Below, one piece after another: positions 51,801-62,939 of a stretch of DNA of 64,000 nucleotides; position 1 is the first letter of the stretch, and every line of letters starts with the position of its first letter. Under the pieces are notes generated by a model, which saw only the letters and a list, made by a program, of their open reading frames with translations, was not told the DNA's origin and made no database searches. The DNA is from Mactra quadrangularis (lineage: Eukaryota > Mollusca > Bivalvia > Venerida > Mactridae): assembly GCA_025267735.1 (NCBI GenBank), contig CM046309.1, positions 53,698,319 through 53,762,318 on the forward strand, read 5' to 3'. The position numbers and the translations under genes are program-made.

Positions 51801-52862
51801 CTTAGCAGTACACGCATTCAATACAATGTTACTTGTTTCCATTCAATAAGTATTGCTGCTTTCATAAAGGGAGCCATTATTGTCATAAGAATTAAATTGT
51901 AAATTACTTTGGTTTTATATTGTTCATTCTATATTCAAATAATCTTGTGCTTTATGCTGTTTTAGAGGCTTTTAATATTATAATCACGTCAAGCGAGTAA
52001 AATGAATTTGTTGCCAAGATATTCTAGTTATTAATAAATACTAAATACTAAATATTCTAGTTCAAACCATAGTTATCTATGGTTATATCTACCCAACAGT
52101 TGTCAACTCTTTAAAAGCACTACAGTAAAGTTTCACTAGTATGTCCATCAATATCGATGGTGTTATAAGCAAAATTGTCTAAATATAGGGACCTTTATCT
52201 TTTATAAATAAGCAATTGGGAATTTAGAAATCAATATTAATTATATGATTCAATAATAACCAAGGTGGTACATGTATTTATGGTAAACTATTCACCTTTT
52301 GGGACTATAAAATTCGCCAGAACATATAGCTATGCAAAAACCATGATGATCATTAAAACAGAACTTCACTATAAAGTGATAGTTAAATAAGTATGACACA
52401 TAATGTTTTCTGAAGGTCTGAAATATTTATGTGTTTTGCTTCAACGATCAATGGTTGTGTCTTCAGTAGTTTCAAACAGTAAATTATCTCATTGGCGTCT
52501 CTTTAAACACATGTTAATTGTCTTTTCAACTTAGTTGTCAGTGCAAACACATTCTTTCAAGCTTTTAAGTTAATAACGACAATTACGTCGTTTAAATAAC
52601 AACAATTAGCAATTACTCAATGGGCAGACACGCTGTCAAATAACGAAAGAAAGAAAGAAAACCAAATTGATAGAAATGTTCGATCGAAATCTGTGAATCA
52701 GTTGTAAATTGATTAACTATGTTTGCACTTGTAATTTCTGTATGCGATCTATAAGAGCACCTCAAAAAGCAAATTAACTACTCTTGCAATACCATATACT
52801 CATATTGATCGACGTTTGTGCTATAAAACCATGAATGTAATCAGGCGTCCTAATTTTCTCAC
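48850..52862. other. Non-genic AT-rich stretch
   Basis: Nothing recognised. ORFs at 49682-49933, 51371-51580 and 51648-51842 (all -) have no supporting signals. Confidence 0.6.
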
Positions 52863-53045
52863 TCGCTTTCACTACTCTTTCTGTCGACGTAATAAGAGTT
52901 TGGAAAGTAATAACCAAGGCCGAAATGGCGATTAAAACCATCAAATAAGTGAAATTGAATAAAAGAAACAATTTGGGTATAACCATAAAGTAATAACAGT
53001 ATCTCATAATACTCCTAGACGAAGTTAAAGAAGATAAATATTTTA
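52863..53045 (-). other. Possible exon encoding a membrane-spanning segment
   Basis: On the - strand two candidate 3' splice sites precede the block: TAAGGCTTACAG (exon from 53045) and the stronger TTCTTTAACTTCGTCTAG (exon from 53014). The frame then reads CYYFMVIPKLFLLF and about 25 further hydrophobic residues (TYLMVLIAISALVITFQTL). A good donor CGA|GTGAGA follows at 52862. The hydrophobic stretch loosely recalls TM3 of Cys-loop receptors, but that is not supported by any other motif. The surrounding ORF runs 52774-53067. Confidence 0.3.
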
Positions 53046-53260
53046 CTGTAAGCCTTATAGTCTGCATTCGTAATACCTCAGAGATTTTCCTGGTTTCACA
53101 TTGTGTGGAAATCTATAGTTAATATCCAAAACTTAGAGGCTATAACAGTTGTGGTGTGCTTATTTACAAACATAGTGTGTCCAGTGATCTAAAATATTGG
53201 CAAGCTTGCCAAACTATTTTCCTTAGAAATAAAGTCGAATTTCTTCATAGTTATGATATA

Positions 53261-53545
53261 GTAGGTTTATTTATTTGGGTTTAACGCCGTGTCAACACAT
53301 TTTTGGGTTTTTTTACAGCGTCCAGCGCACCTAACATAGCTTTCCAGGACACATGTCTATAAACAGTACTCACCTACCTTTCAACAAGGCGGACACTTCT
53401 CCTTATACCTTATTATTGTAAGAAAATTAACATTATTGTCTCATGGTAGGGTATACCCAACCCGGCTGGGATTCGAACCCGTACCCCCTTTGAGACACTG
53501 GATTCGTGTCTCGGTGCGCAACCAACTGCACTACCGTCCCGGGTT
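53261..53545 (-). mobile_element. tRNA-derived SINE, family 1
   Basis: Read on the - strand, the head has A box TAGTGCAGTTGG (53522-53533, one departure) and B box GGTTCGAATCC (53469-53479). The body follows the other family-1 copies (GGTAGGTGAGTACTG, GTGCGCTGGACGC), and the tail domain ends in a TAAATAAA-type run. One strand of the tail hairpin is eroded. A target-site duplication is unclear: TAGTAG occurs on both sides but is too short to trust. Confidence 0.9.
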
Positions 53546-53935
53546 AATGTAGTAGTTATACGTCAATAGGGTGAACAAACGCATTCGAACCCGTTTAACA
53601 AACATATATTACTCAGTCTGATTTGGGTGTACAATTCAATTTCAGCATATACCGACGGTTTGAAAAAATGTATCTTTATCCAAGGAACTGCACTACTCTT
53701 TGACACCGTTCATACCTCTAGACTTAGCAAGTTGCCAATTTGTCAAACATTGTGTATTTGCGGTACAGTTTGTTCATAAAAAGTCTTCATTGTAGCCTTG
53801 AGAAAAAAACAGTAGTTTAACACTTTTGTGACTTAATTAGCATGGAGCTGTGTGTAGGTTTTTGAATATTGCGGTATCATGCATTTTGCAGAGAATGTCG
53901 GAAAATAACCAAAATGATAAATTAAGAAAACTTAC

Positions 53936-54058
53936 TAATCACGGCACTGAAGTCGACGTGTTCTAAATTGTCCCATTCAACGACACAAAAACGTATATGC
54001 ATGCCTAGCAGAACGTTATTTCGCATTGGATAACATACTGCTTTCTTACTGTATCTAA
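53936..54058 (-). other. Possible internal exon, unrecognised
   Basis: On the - strand the open block ends at a perfect donor (GATTA|GTAAGT at 53935-53930). It can start at a weak acceptor (GCACAATTTAG) at 54058. It reads VRYSKKAVCYPMRNN and IRFCVVEWDNLEHVDFSAVI. The entry and exit phases (1 and 1) fit the donor phase of the block at 55086-55233 and one acceptor of the block at 52863-53045. No domain is recognised. Confidence 0.25.
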
Positions 54059-54199
54059 CTAAATTGTGCATACAATTAATCGCAATGAGAATCTTTGCAG
54101 TGATTAAATTCACAAAAAATGGCACAGAATTGTGGAAATTCATTTCACTTTGTAGAAAGATTTTAAATATCAAAATTACGTAAAGAGAGAACACAATGA

Positions 54200-55085
54200 A
54201 GCAAATACTAAAAAAAAATGCTCATCGGGACGTTCAGTTGCTAAGAATGAATACGAAACGTTTTCATAAACTCAAAAACCAGGGTGTTTAGGCAATGCAT
54301 ATGTTTGCATTTATGTGTGTAGTTTTCATTTATACTCAGTATATTTATAAATGTATTGAAATAGACTGCTAAAGTCAAAGATGATAACTGCAAACGATGA
54401 TAAGCTGAAAATAGATTCAATTAAAAAATCTTTATTTATCTTAATAGCAATTGGACATTAGAATGTAAACTAGTAGTTTTGATAAAATGGTCAAACTTGG
54501 TTTGAATACAATGCTTGATTTACGCTAGTGATGAAATATGTCCTATTTTATGTCACTTTCTTGCCTTCCATATAAAGTATTACTAACAAATATAGAATTC
54601 CCATATAGCCAATTCAAAAACTCCTCCTGATATAAATCGACATTATCGAAAATTATCGCGAAAAGGTTCGAGCTCGACGAGTATAACCATGTCGAAGCCC
54701 ATAACATGTTCTCAAAATATCTGAATATTTAATGTAAGAGATTCTTGCAGCTAATGTTTGAATGAATTCCTCGTTGGAAGTTTTTTATGTCAACTTGGCC
54801 ATAAGCAGTTGATACTAATCAAAAGAATACAAAAACATGTACCTTACATATAAAATAGGGGTTTCTTTACTCGGAACTGTATCGGGGTTGATTTGGACAA
54901 ATGTCATTGTGAGACGTTTTGTAAGAAAATTTCCAGACCAATGAAGTGAAACCATAAACGAAAAGATGATTCATAATTCATTGCATATCATACCTTCTCA
55001 TGCTGGAAATATTTCACTTTCTCATCTATATTTTACATTCTACATAACAATCCATGGATAATTAATACACGCATTCTCTTAGTAC
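54200..55085. other. Non-genic stretch
   Basis: Nothing recognised between the possible exons. Confidence 0.55.
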
Positions 55086-55233
55086 CTTTGTTATAAGACG
55101 TTTCTTTAACATATCCATCCAACCATTCATCCAAATAGGGTTGTTTTATTATTAATGTAGCATTAGACATGCTTATGGTTTCAAATGACTTTAATATATG
55201 ATCAAACACACATAGTTCTTCTACATGATTCAT
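55086..55233 (-). other. Possible exon, unrecognised
   Basis: On the - strand the block starts after TGTCTTTAGCCAG and reads MNHVEELCVFDHILKSFE through QPYLDEWLDGYVKE to a donor AACAAAG|GTACTA. It ends in phase 1, compatible with the next - strand block at 54058. The composition is hydrophilic and protein-like. No domain is recognised. Confidence 0.25.
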
Positions 55234-55239
55234 CTGGCT

Positions 55240-56438
55240 AAAGACATTGCATTCTCTATATATTCTCTCTCCTTCTCTTTCGATATATCAGCTAGTAAAG
55301 TAATACCACGTAAGTTATTAAGGAGTCTATTCCCCGAGGTATTGTATAAGTAAGTTATTCCATACAACACACAACAGACATGGGGAAGACTAATCCTTTA
55401 ATCACCATATAAACATGTCTTTATCATTGTGATAGACTGTTGTTTCGCACACTAGCTTGCATTTCAATAAGAAGAAATATCTATATATACCGGCATGCAC
55501 TATGAAAGAAATGTAAGCATGAACTTAATTGCTAGCTCTTTTTGAAATATGGTAAACGTCAAAAGGCTTTAGTTAGAGGCACACTGGGTTTCGTTCAGGA
55601 TAACGTATCGGCATTTGGGACGGATGAGTCCTAGTTAGATAGACAAAAGTGCAGTAAAGCTTAGTCAAGTGAACTGGCCGTCGAAAAATTAAAATAAAAA
55701 TATATCTATGTACAGGTTCGGCGTTTAACTCAATAGAAGCATTAAAGGACAGTGAAAAGTATAAAAATACCTAAAAAATGTGTGTGTTTAACTGCTGTAG
55801 ACACAGTTGTAGCGATTACATACGTGTATACCAACAAAATCAATAGGTGTCATATCAATTAAACATGAACTAGGATCTATAGACGAGACTACAGCCATGA
55901 CTGCACATACAATGTACATAAAGATATACTTGAAGGCTTACTTAAGCCCTTAGATAAATTTTCAAAGTCACTTTTGGATAAGACTACATCAATTATTCAT
56001 GAAAACCGATGCCTTAAAATCTAATGATGATTACATACGGGTTTAATGCTAAAAAGAAAGTTTTCGTATAGATAATTACTTCTATACCCAACTATTTTTT
56101 CGGTTAAGGCGTGGTTGAAGCCTACAATGTACGAGCTTCTTTTTATGACAGGACAGAAATGTTAGGCTTATAAATTTTAGATGAGTACGTTTCTTGAGTC
56201 GAGTTTCTCTACTGAATAATTTAAAGAAATTAGAACATTAAGCCAGTAATAAATTGACGGTGATCGTTCGTGAAAAAAGCAAGTTACTAATGGAAAACTT
56301 AAAAACAAATAATGCTTTAAAAGGAACGCACATTCCTGCTCGCAGTAAAATGTAAAGAAAATCAAGATTGTATTAGTGATAGTATTAAACTAAATGTTCC
56401 TAGGACTACATTTAATACTTCTTGTTAAATGAACTTTA
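55240..56438. other. Non-genic stretch
   Basis: Nothing recognised. One 62-codon ORF at 56177-56365 (-) looks like chance. Confidence 0.55.
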
Positions 56439-56448
56439 GAGGATTCAA

Positions 56449-56746
56449 TATTTATTTTATTTATTTATTGGAATTAACGCCATGTCAACACAATTGAGGT
56501 CATTCTACGTCGTCCAGCGCACCTAACCTAGCTTTCCTGGACCATTGTCTATAACCAGTACTCACCTACCCTTTCACAAGTCCGGAAACTTCTCCATATC
56601 ATCTAATCAATGGAGGAAAATCGACATTATTATCAAATTTTCATGGAAGGGTATAACCTCCCAGGGTGGGATTCGAACCCGCACCCCCTTGGGCACGAGA
56701 TTTCAAATCCCGGTGCGCTTCCAACTGCGCTATCGACCCGGGTTTT
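56449..56746 (-). mobile_element. tRNA-derived SINE, family 1, with TSD
   Basis: A perfect 10-bp duplication GAGGATTCAA flanks the element (56439-56448 and 56747-56756). On the - strand it has A box TAGCGCAGTTGG (56721-56732), B box GGTTCGAATCC (56669-56679), the family-1 body, a tail domain and a TAAA-type 3' run. The tail hairpin is partly eroded (ACGCCAT / ACGTCGT). A 67-codon ORF on the opposite strand (56545-56748), with the peptide GGIRTRTPLGT, is an antisense by-product and not a gene. Confidence 0.95.
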
Positions 56747-57154
56747 GAGGATTCAAATTCTCTTGTAGGTTTTATTGCGCTCAATATCAAGCTTTATGTT
56801 AGCTTACAGTGATATTCAAAATAACATTTACGCTTTTAAAGAACTGTTTTATTATCATTTTATACAATTAAATTTTTATTTCAGATGTTTTGAATCATTA
56901 AGGTGGTATGATAGTTACATCTGAAAGGAGGGGCACTGCCACTAAAAACATTAATTTTGTATTTATTTTACATGCACATGTATCTCAGAATGGCACTGTG
57001 TATCTATAGACAGTCGCAGAATAATCGTTTCATCATCATGATTTATTCGTTAAACGCTGTACCTGTGTTTCACGAAGTCTTACTTGCAAGTAACACTATT
57101 GTACTACAAAAAAGGGACAACAAATTTCAAACAATTTACAGTACTTGACAAAAT

Positions 57155-57295
57155 TTAAAAATATAAGTAAATAATTTTCAAGTTATCATTTGCCCGAGTA
57201 GGTTTCCTTTTAGGAGCATAACAATTATCTAGTGAATTCAAAGCGGCACCAAACATGGACGCAAAGCACAATAACAATAATTGTAAATACCACAT
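57155..57295 (-). other. Possible signal-peptide exon or short secreted peptide
   Basis: From the ATG at 57295 the - strand encodes MWYLQLLLLCFASMFGAALN and then SLDNCYAPKRKPTRAND before a stop, 46 residues in all. The first 19-20 residues form a convincing signal peptide: a short n-region, a Leu-rich core, and small residues (GAA) before a likely cleavage site. It contains one Cys after cleavage and a basic KRK stretch. The ATG context is moderate (G at -3). No good GT donor precedes the stop, so a first-exon reading is not straightforward. It lies upstream of the other - strand blocks. Confidence 0.3.
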
Positions 57296-57667
57296 GCCGT
57301 CATAAAACGAAAGCGAAAATATATGGTAAAGTAAACTATGAAAATTAAAATAACATTCCAATCCAATCGATTTCTGAGTTTAACTGACGTACTGGTATTC
57401 TCTAGGCAATAATTTGAATAAATATTAGATTACATTTACCAGAAAATATCAACAATATCCCAGCAGGAACCAGAATCCATGTGTAATATATAGTCATTGT
57501 GTTTAACAGTCTAACTGTACTGAATAGACGACAATATGTTAGACTAGAGGCGATGGTGTATGTAGGATACCACATGTACATTCCATTGAATAAATAAAGT
57601 AATGGCTATGTGGTTTGCGCCACCTTCTTTCAGTACATGTTTTACTATGTATTATTTACTATTGTAA

Positions 57668-57744
57668 GTTGGGATAAGCAAATGTGATTATAATGATTTC
57701 ACTAAAAAGTTAAGTTGTAAAAGGAATAAATTTGCTTATCCCAG
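57668..57744. mobile_element. Miniature inverted-repeat element, 77 bp
   Basis: The ends are 16-bp inverted repeats with one mismatch: GTTGGGATAAGCAAAT at the left, and GCTGGGATAAGCAAAT as the reverse complement of the right end. The 7-bp word ATTGTAA directly flanks both sides (57661-57667 and 57745-57751), as expected for a target-site duplication. The interior is AT-rich and non-coding. A plain stem-loop of other origin is the alternative. Confidence 0.6.
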
Positions 57745-57751
57745 CATTGTA

Positions 57752-58482
57752 AATACGTCTGTCATGTATTTTTTATCATTGTTTTATTACATGCGTCATT
57801 TATAAATATGTATAAAAATGACAAAATCATCATACAATTTGGTATTTGTCAAGTTCATTATTCCATGTACTATCAGAACAAGCTGCGTCAACAGGCAGTA
57901 AGGTTGACAACCTGGTTTGATTCCAGTAGTTGTGGATATAAATAAATATCATTTTTTTCATCAAAAAATGCATCTATCAATGAAAGAAATGGAAAACGCT
58001 GTAGTGGAGTTTAATAGCTTTTTTACGGACTAGACATACCTATATCAATACATATAAGATATAATAGCTAACATAAATGCATGTACTGACGAGCAGAAAC
58101 AAAACATTCTTTGTCGCGTGCAATTTGTGGAAGCCTATAGCAACAACAAAAACTTATTAATGTAGTAAACATCAAGATAATTATTAATACGCTGCAATTT
58201 TCCTGTCATTATGCTGCAGTTATAATTATATGAATTACATTGTTTGTAGGCTGATTTATGAGCATTGTTCTATATTCTATCTTTTTATGTACTGTTATAA
58301 GTAAGTTCTGCTGTTGCATGTGAAGACGCCTATGTTTATGCTTAAGCATGCAAATCTTATGACGATTTTAGTTTCAAATGCTTAATTTGACAAAATAAAA
58401 CGTTCATATATTAAGGACATTTCACTAGCAAGACCGTTGAGTTTGATAATCAATGAATGACAATTAACTTACACGGTTTAGC
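57752..58482. other. Non-genic stretch
   Basis: No gene is recognised. Around 57920-57935 ACCTGGTTTGATTCCAG resembles a tRNA B box on the + strand, but I find no matching A box, so no SINE is called. Confidence 0.5.
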
Positions 58483-58618
58483 ATCAGTTGCAGGAGGGAG
58501 AATGGGCATAGAAATTATTTCATAAAGACCAAACCCCACGAAAGTATGATTTGCCCTGGAGTCGAACCCACGACCCCTCGATAAGAGGACTTGTGCGCTA
58601 CCAACTGATCTAGCCGGG
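58483..58618 (-). mobile_element. tRNA-derived SINE, family 2, truncated
   Basis: On the - strand it has A box TAGATCAGTTGG (58601-58612, one departure) and B box GGTTCGACTCC (58558-58568). The next about 75 bp follow the family-2 copy at 35244-35569 (CTTTCGTG, AAATAATTTCTA, ATTCTCCC), after which the match stops. The tail domain is missing. The - strand ORF 58450-58797 runs through it and gives a spurious peptide with LLSRGRGFDSRANH. Confidence 0.85.
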
Positions 58619-58619
58619 T

Positions 58620-59419
58620 AAATTAGTACAAAAACAACATTACCGAAATATGTTGTATAGTGTTGAGTTTTAAGTACATATGCACTGATATATCTATCAC
58701 GTGATTTCTGAATGTATACTGTTTGTGACATACTCGATCCATATAATGTATTATCTAATACATTATAGAAAGTGTTGGCAGGAGCAAGAACAAACAATCT
58801 ATTCTGATTAACTAACTGTGATGTCTTGCATTGTCAGGATGGTTCCACCACCTGATGCCTCGCGCATAATCCCGCCATTGTCTCATGTCTTTGCTTAATT
58901 AACTTTGGCTTCAGATCAGTAGTTTTTAATAAGAATGTAAAACTCTGGATGGCCAATTTGTCTGATGCCTGTTGGTTTTAATATCAGTAAATAATTCTAC
59001 AGATAATATTGGATATAAAGTACGTAGTATACAAGACTTATAAGATATAGATGTAGTAGTTTATATAAACATAATTATAGAACATGTGCCAAAATACGAA
59101 GATATGTCTAAAGGATTGCTATCGACATTTTAGATACCAACTATATAATGAATAAGGACGATCCAGCCAAAGTATATTATGGAATGCCTGATAGATCACA
59201 TCTTAAGTATATATCCAACAAACGATAATGTGATTTCTGCTTTATTTGTGAGAATTTTAGCAATCGAGGCAAATAGTGTAGACTCGACTGATTCATGTAT
59301 TTCTATATTTTACCAAATTATTGAAATTACTACTAGAAAATAATCATCATTTTTGCACCTTAATGATGAGTGTTTTTCTCTCGATACATTTTAATATTTT
59401 AATAAACATTCATTATCGT
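58620..59419. other. Non-genic stretch
   Basis: Nothing recognised. Confidence 0.6.
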
Positions 59420-59427
59420 TTAGACAT

Positions 59428-59730
59428 TCTTTATTTTTTTTATTTATTTTATTTATTGGAGTTAACGCCGTATCAACACAATTTTAGTCATTTCACGGCG
59501 TCCAGCGCACCTAACCTAGCTTTCCTGGACCATTGTCTATAACCAGTACTCACCTACCCTTCCACAAGGCCGGAAACTTCTCCATATTATCTAATCAATG
59601 GAGGAAAATCGACATTATTGTCAAATTTTTATGGAAGGGTATGACCTCCCCGGGTGGGATTCGAACCCGCACCCCCTCGGGCACGAGTATCCAAATCCCG
59701 GCGCGCTACCAACTGCGCTATCGACCCGGA
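59428..59730 (-). mobile_element. tRNA-derived SINE, family 1, best-preserved copy
   Basis: An 8-bp duplication TTAGACAT flanks the element (59420-59427 and 59731-59738). On the - strand both promoter boxes are intact: A box TAGCGCAGTTGG (59709-59720) and B box GGTTCGAATCC (59657-59667). The tail domain is bounded by a perfect 7-bp inverted repeat ACGCCGT (59465-59471) / ACGGCGT (59495-59501), followed by a TAAA-type 3' run. This is the reference copy for the family in the window. Two + strand ORFs here (59533-59745 and 59598-59783, the latter with SNPHPLGHEYPNPG) are antisense artefacts. Confidence 0.95.
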
Positions 59731-59739
59731 TTAGACATA

Positions 59740-62420
59740 CAGTAACGCATTTAACATATTTATGTTACAACGCTGTATGGTAACATCTTGATTTTTGAAG
59801 CAATCCATACCTTTCTTTTTAAAACCGTTGTTTTAGTTTTTCTACCCTTTATGCTCATATTTGACATTATCTGATAAAAAAACATCGAAGCTATATCAAA
59901 CATGTGATTATAATGGCTTTGTTTAAAATTGATCCGGAGATAATAACAAAACTGTCGTTTATTGAATATTTTTATTACTAAACCTTTGTTTTTTGAAACT
60001 TGATATCTTTTGAAATTATTTGTTCTTGCAGAAATATAGGTTTCATGTGGCAGCAACAATGTGCATTAAAACAAATTGAAGAGCGAAATTTCTAACACTT
60101 GCTCTCATGAGAGTAATGATTGCAATCGACGTATTGTTCGGTTTTATTATTGCATTTATACGTTGCGTATTTCTAAATCATCATACTTTGTTTAAGTGTC
60201 TGGTAAAACGATGCGTTCATTTTATGAACCAGGATGGACTGATGAAGCAAAACCCATCATTTATTTTGTAGCAGGCCCATTAGTATAATGTGGTTAAACC
60301 ATTTCTACTTAAACAGCTAGGAAATTAGATAATTTGTACAAAATTCCCAAAAGGGTAGAAAGCAATTTCAATAAAGGTTTTGATATGATTAACATTTGTA
60401 TTATCTCCGGTCAAATGTGATTATTATTTGATACAAAAGTCTTTGGTTTTACATTGACCAGACTTAGGTAACGTCTGAAAATTTATGTTTACCAAGAAAC
60501 AGGAATAAGAACATTGGTGTCCTTATCAGATATACAGACATTCATAATCTCTGAGGAAATAAAGTTCCGGCATGCAGTTTCCTTTTATATTTCCACAAAG
60601 AATAATTGACTGTCGATAACGCTATTTAATACGTTTTCCATTTGCTTCGCGATTTCGCAGAATTAACGTTCATGGTGACACATCACAGCTTCATATCAAA
60701 CCATTTCCCGTGGGAGAAACATCTTAGCATCTATCTTCTAAATTTTCGTATCATTTATTCTCGCTTACTTAAGAAAAGACAACGTAAATCATTGGAAAAT
60801 GTCAGCTTTCCTACCTCGAAAACGTAGAATTAAAGAACGTGACTTTCTGAGAAGAACGCTGGAAGATTAACCTAGCATATTGAAAAAAAATAAGAGAACC
60901 TAATGATTCTGATAGAACCAGACGTGTTTTTCTTTTTTCGTTTTCTATTTTCCATTTCGCAGACAACGGTTTATGACAGGGACAAAATGAGATTGACGTT
61001 ACATTAAAAGATGAAAGTAACTAGAAATATAAGTTCTATATATACAACCATTGAACCATTGTTTCTTGATAAATAGAAATGCTTTATACATCGGGATGAT
61101 AGTGATAGTGTTGATGATACAGTTAGACTTTGCCCTTTGTATAACAAGAAAAGGTCAATGAAGTTGTTACAACGCAGACATTTGGCATTGTAATTCGGAT
61201 TATTATTATATTGTATTATGCATATTATTATGTTGTTCACTCAATTGTGGTTTCTAATCCAATCTAAAACTTCGGAAAACATGTCAAAAGCACACACTCG
61301 ATGATTTGTGACAGAAGGTTAAAGCGAACAACGTTTTCGACACCTCCAAATTTTATTATATTACTACCATAATTATGTTGTTTTACTAACTTTATGGCAT
61401 ATAAACATAGATACGATCATAAAGCAGGGAAATAGATTAGTACCAGGTACAACATTTGACCTATTTGAGTATATCGAACAACCCGAGTTCGAGACATTGA
61501 TATTTCAACTTATACTACATGGCTGAAAATGGTTAAGACAAGCAGTTGTTTAATCGTGCTATACTGTGTAGATTTGCTTTCCATATGACATTTTTACAAA
61601 CATAAGGAATTCGAACATTTTCCAAAACGCCGAGACTCAGAAGGGTTCTCTTTTATTTAAACAGAAAGTGACATAGATTTAGTTATTTGGAAAGAAACAA
61701 AAGATTTAAGTTACTTTGCAACTCCTAGAAACTATCAACTTCTGAAAACATAAAAATTCGCAGTGTAATATGCACTGATTCCTATAAAGTTTCACTAAGA
61801 ACCATTAATCAAATTCACAATTATTTTATTTCCTCGGAGAATACGTTGATTCTCACTTTCACTGTCATGATGTTAACGTAAATTGTTAGATCTCTCCGCA
61901 CAATAAAATAAACTAAAAGCTTTCACTAAACCGGACCTTGTACAGACAGGTTTATACGCGTATAGAGCTCTTAAGGGAAAGAGATTGCACTAATGCACTA
62001 GTTAGCGGAAACGATTGACATAGGGATCTTGTTTCACCTTTTCATTTGTCTTGCGGAGGATGACATTATATGTTTTTTGTGTGAAGAAATTCACTTTATA
62101 CGTGGTTTGGTTACGTAAATCAATAATTATGGTTTCTTAACCTGAAAATCCATTAATTGTTGAAAACTCAATTATGTAGAGAATGCGAGAGCTGATGAAG
62201 AATATACAGTAGAAAGAAAGTGATCTCAACTAACATTCAAAACATTTGATGTGTCATCCTAAGTAAAATAAACCGTTAAGAAAATCTGGCTTGGTGAGTG
62301 TGTGTCAATAAATAACTGAATATATAAATATTTGATACACTATATGAAATACTTACAGACATGAAGGTATTTGAGTTGTATTGTGTTAATTAGCACACTT
62401 GAAAGTGATGAAATGTATGT
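59740..62420. other. Non-genic AT-rich stretch
   Basis: No gene is recognised. At about 60627-60660 (+) a pyrimidine-rich run ending CGATTTCGCAG would be a good 3' splice site, followed by a short open block with INVHGDTSQLHIKPFPVG. It is too short to call. Confidence 0.5.
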
Positions 62421-62422
62421 AA

Positions 62423-62490
62423 TGTAAAGCTTTACGTCGCATTGATCAGTCATATCCCGGCGGACAGTCTTCTCATTTACGTTTCTTGGA
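62423..62490 (-). mobile_element. Isolated SINE tail-domain fragment
   Basis: TTTACGTCGCATTGATCAGTCATATCCCGGCGG (split here as TTTACGTCGCATTGATC and AGTCATATCCCGGCGG) follows the tail domain of the family-2 SINE at 35244-35569, in the same orientation, with the following TCTTCTC also matching loosely. No head is found to the right. Confidence 0.4.
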
Positions 62491-62918
62491 CATGCCTAAA
62501 ACTCCGAACGAATGCCTCTGACTTGATATTAAAGCACGGGATTATAAAACAGAACGTAAATATTAACTGAATAAAGCAGATTCATATAATGTGGTAGGTG
62601 GTACAAATAGCGAAACTTAACTTGTTATTTTGGCGGATAACTGTTAATAAATATTTACAAAATGTGTCTAAAATCACAAAATCACCATTTCGGTGCGATT
62701 TGGTTGTTCAAATTTCATACGAATTGCAGTGAAATAAAGTGGGGGAAACATTATGTAGAAAGATGCCTAACCAACAATTTATTCCTATTGTTTTCGTACT
62801 TCTTGCACCGACTTCTAAATTATGGCCTTCTTGACATTGAACTAATGGTATAAATGGCATTGAAGGAGTCATATAATTACAATGAACTATGATAACACCA
62901 ATAATTTTAACAGTAAAA

Positions 62919-62932
62919 CACACACACACACA
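62919..62932. repeat. CA dinucleotide microsatellite
   Basis: Seven CA units are seen, with no other signal. Confidence 0.9.
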
Positions 62933-62939
62933 CCGAACA

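Noticed and set aside
53469..53545. tRNA gene (and likewise at the other SINE heads)
   Set aside because: The A and B boxes are present, but the sequence continues into a SINE body and cannot fold as a clean acceptor stem, so these are tRNA-derived heads and not tRNA genes.
57890..57950. GGTTTGATTCC resembling a tRNA B box
   Set aside because: No convincing A box upstream and no SINE body downstream.
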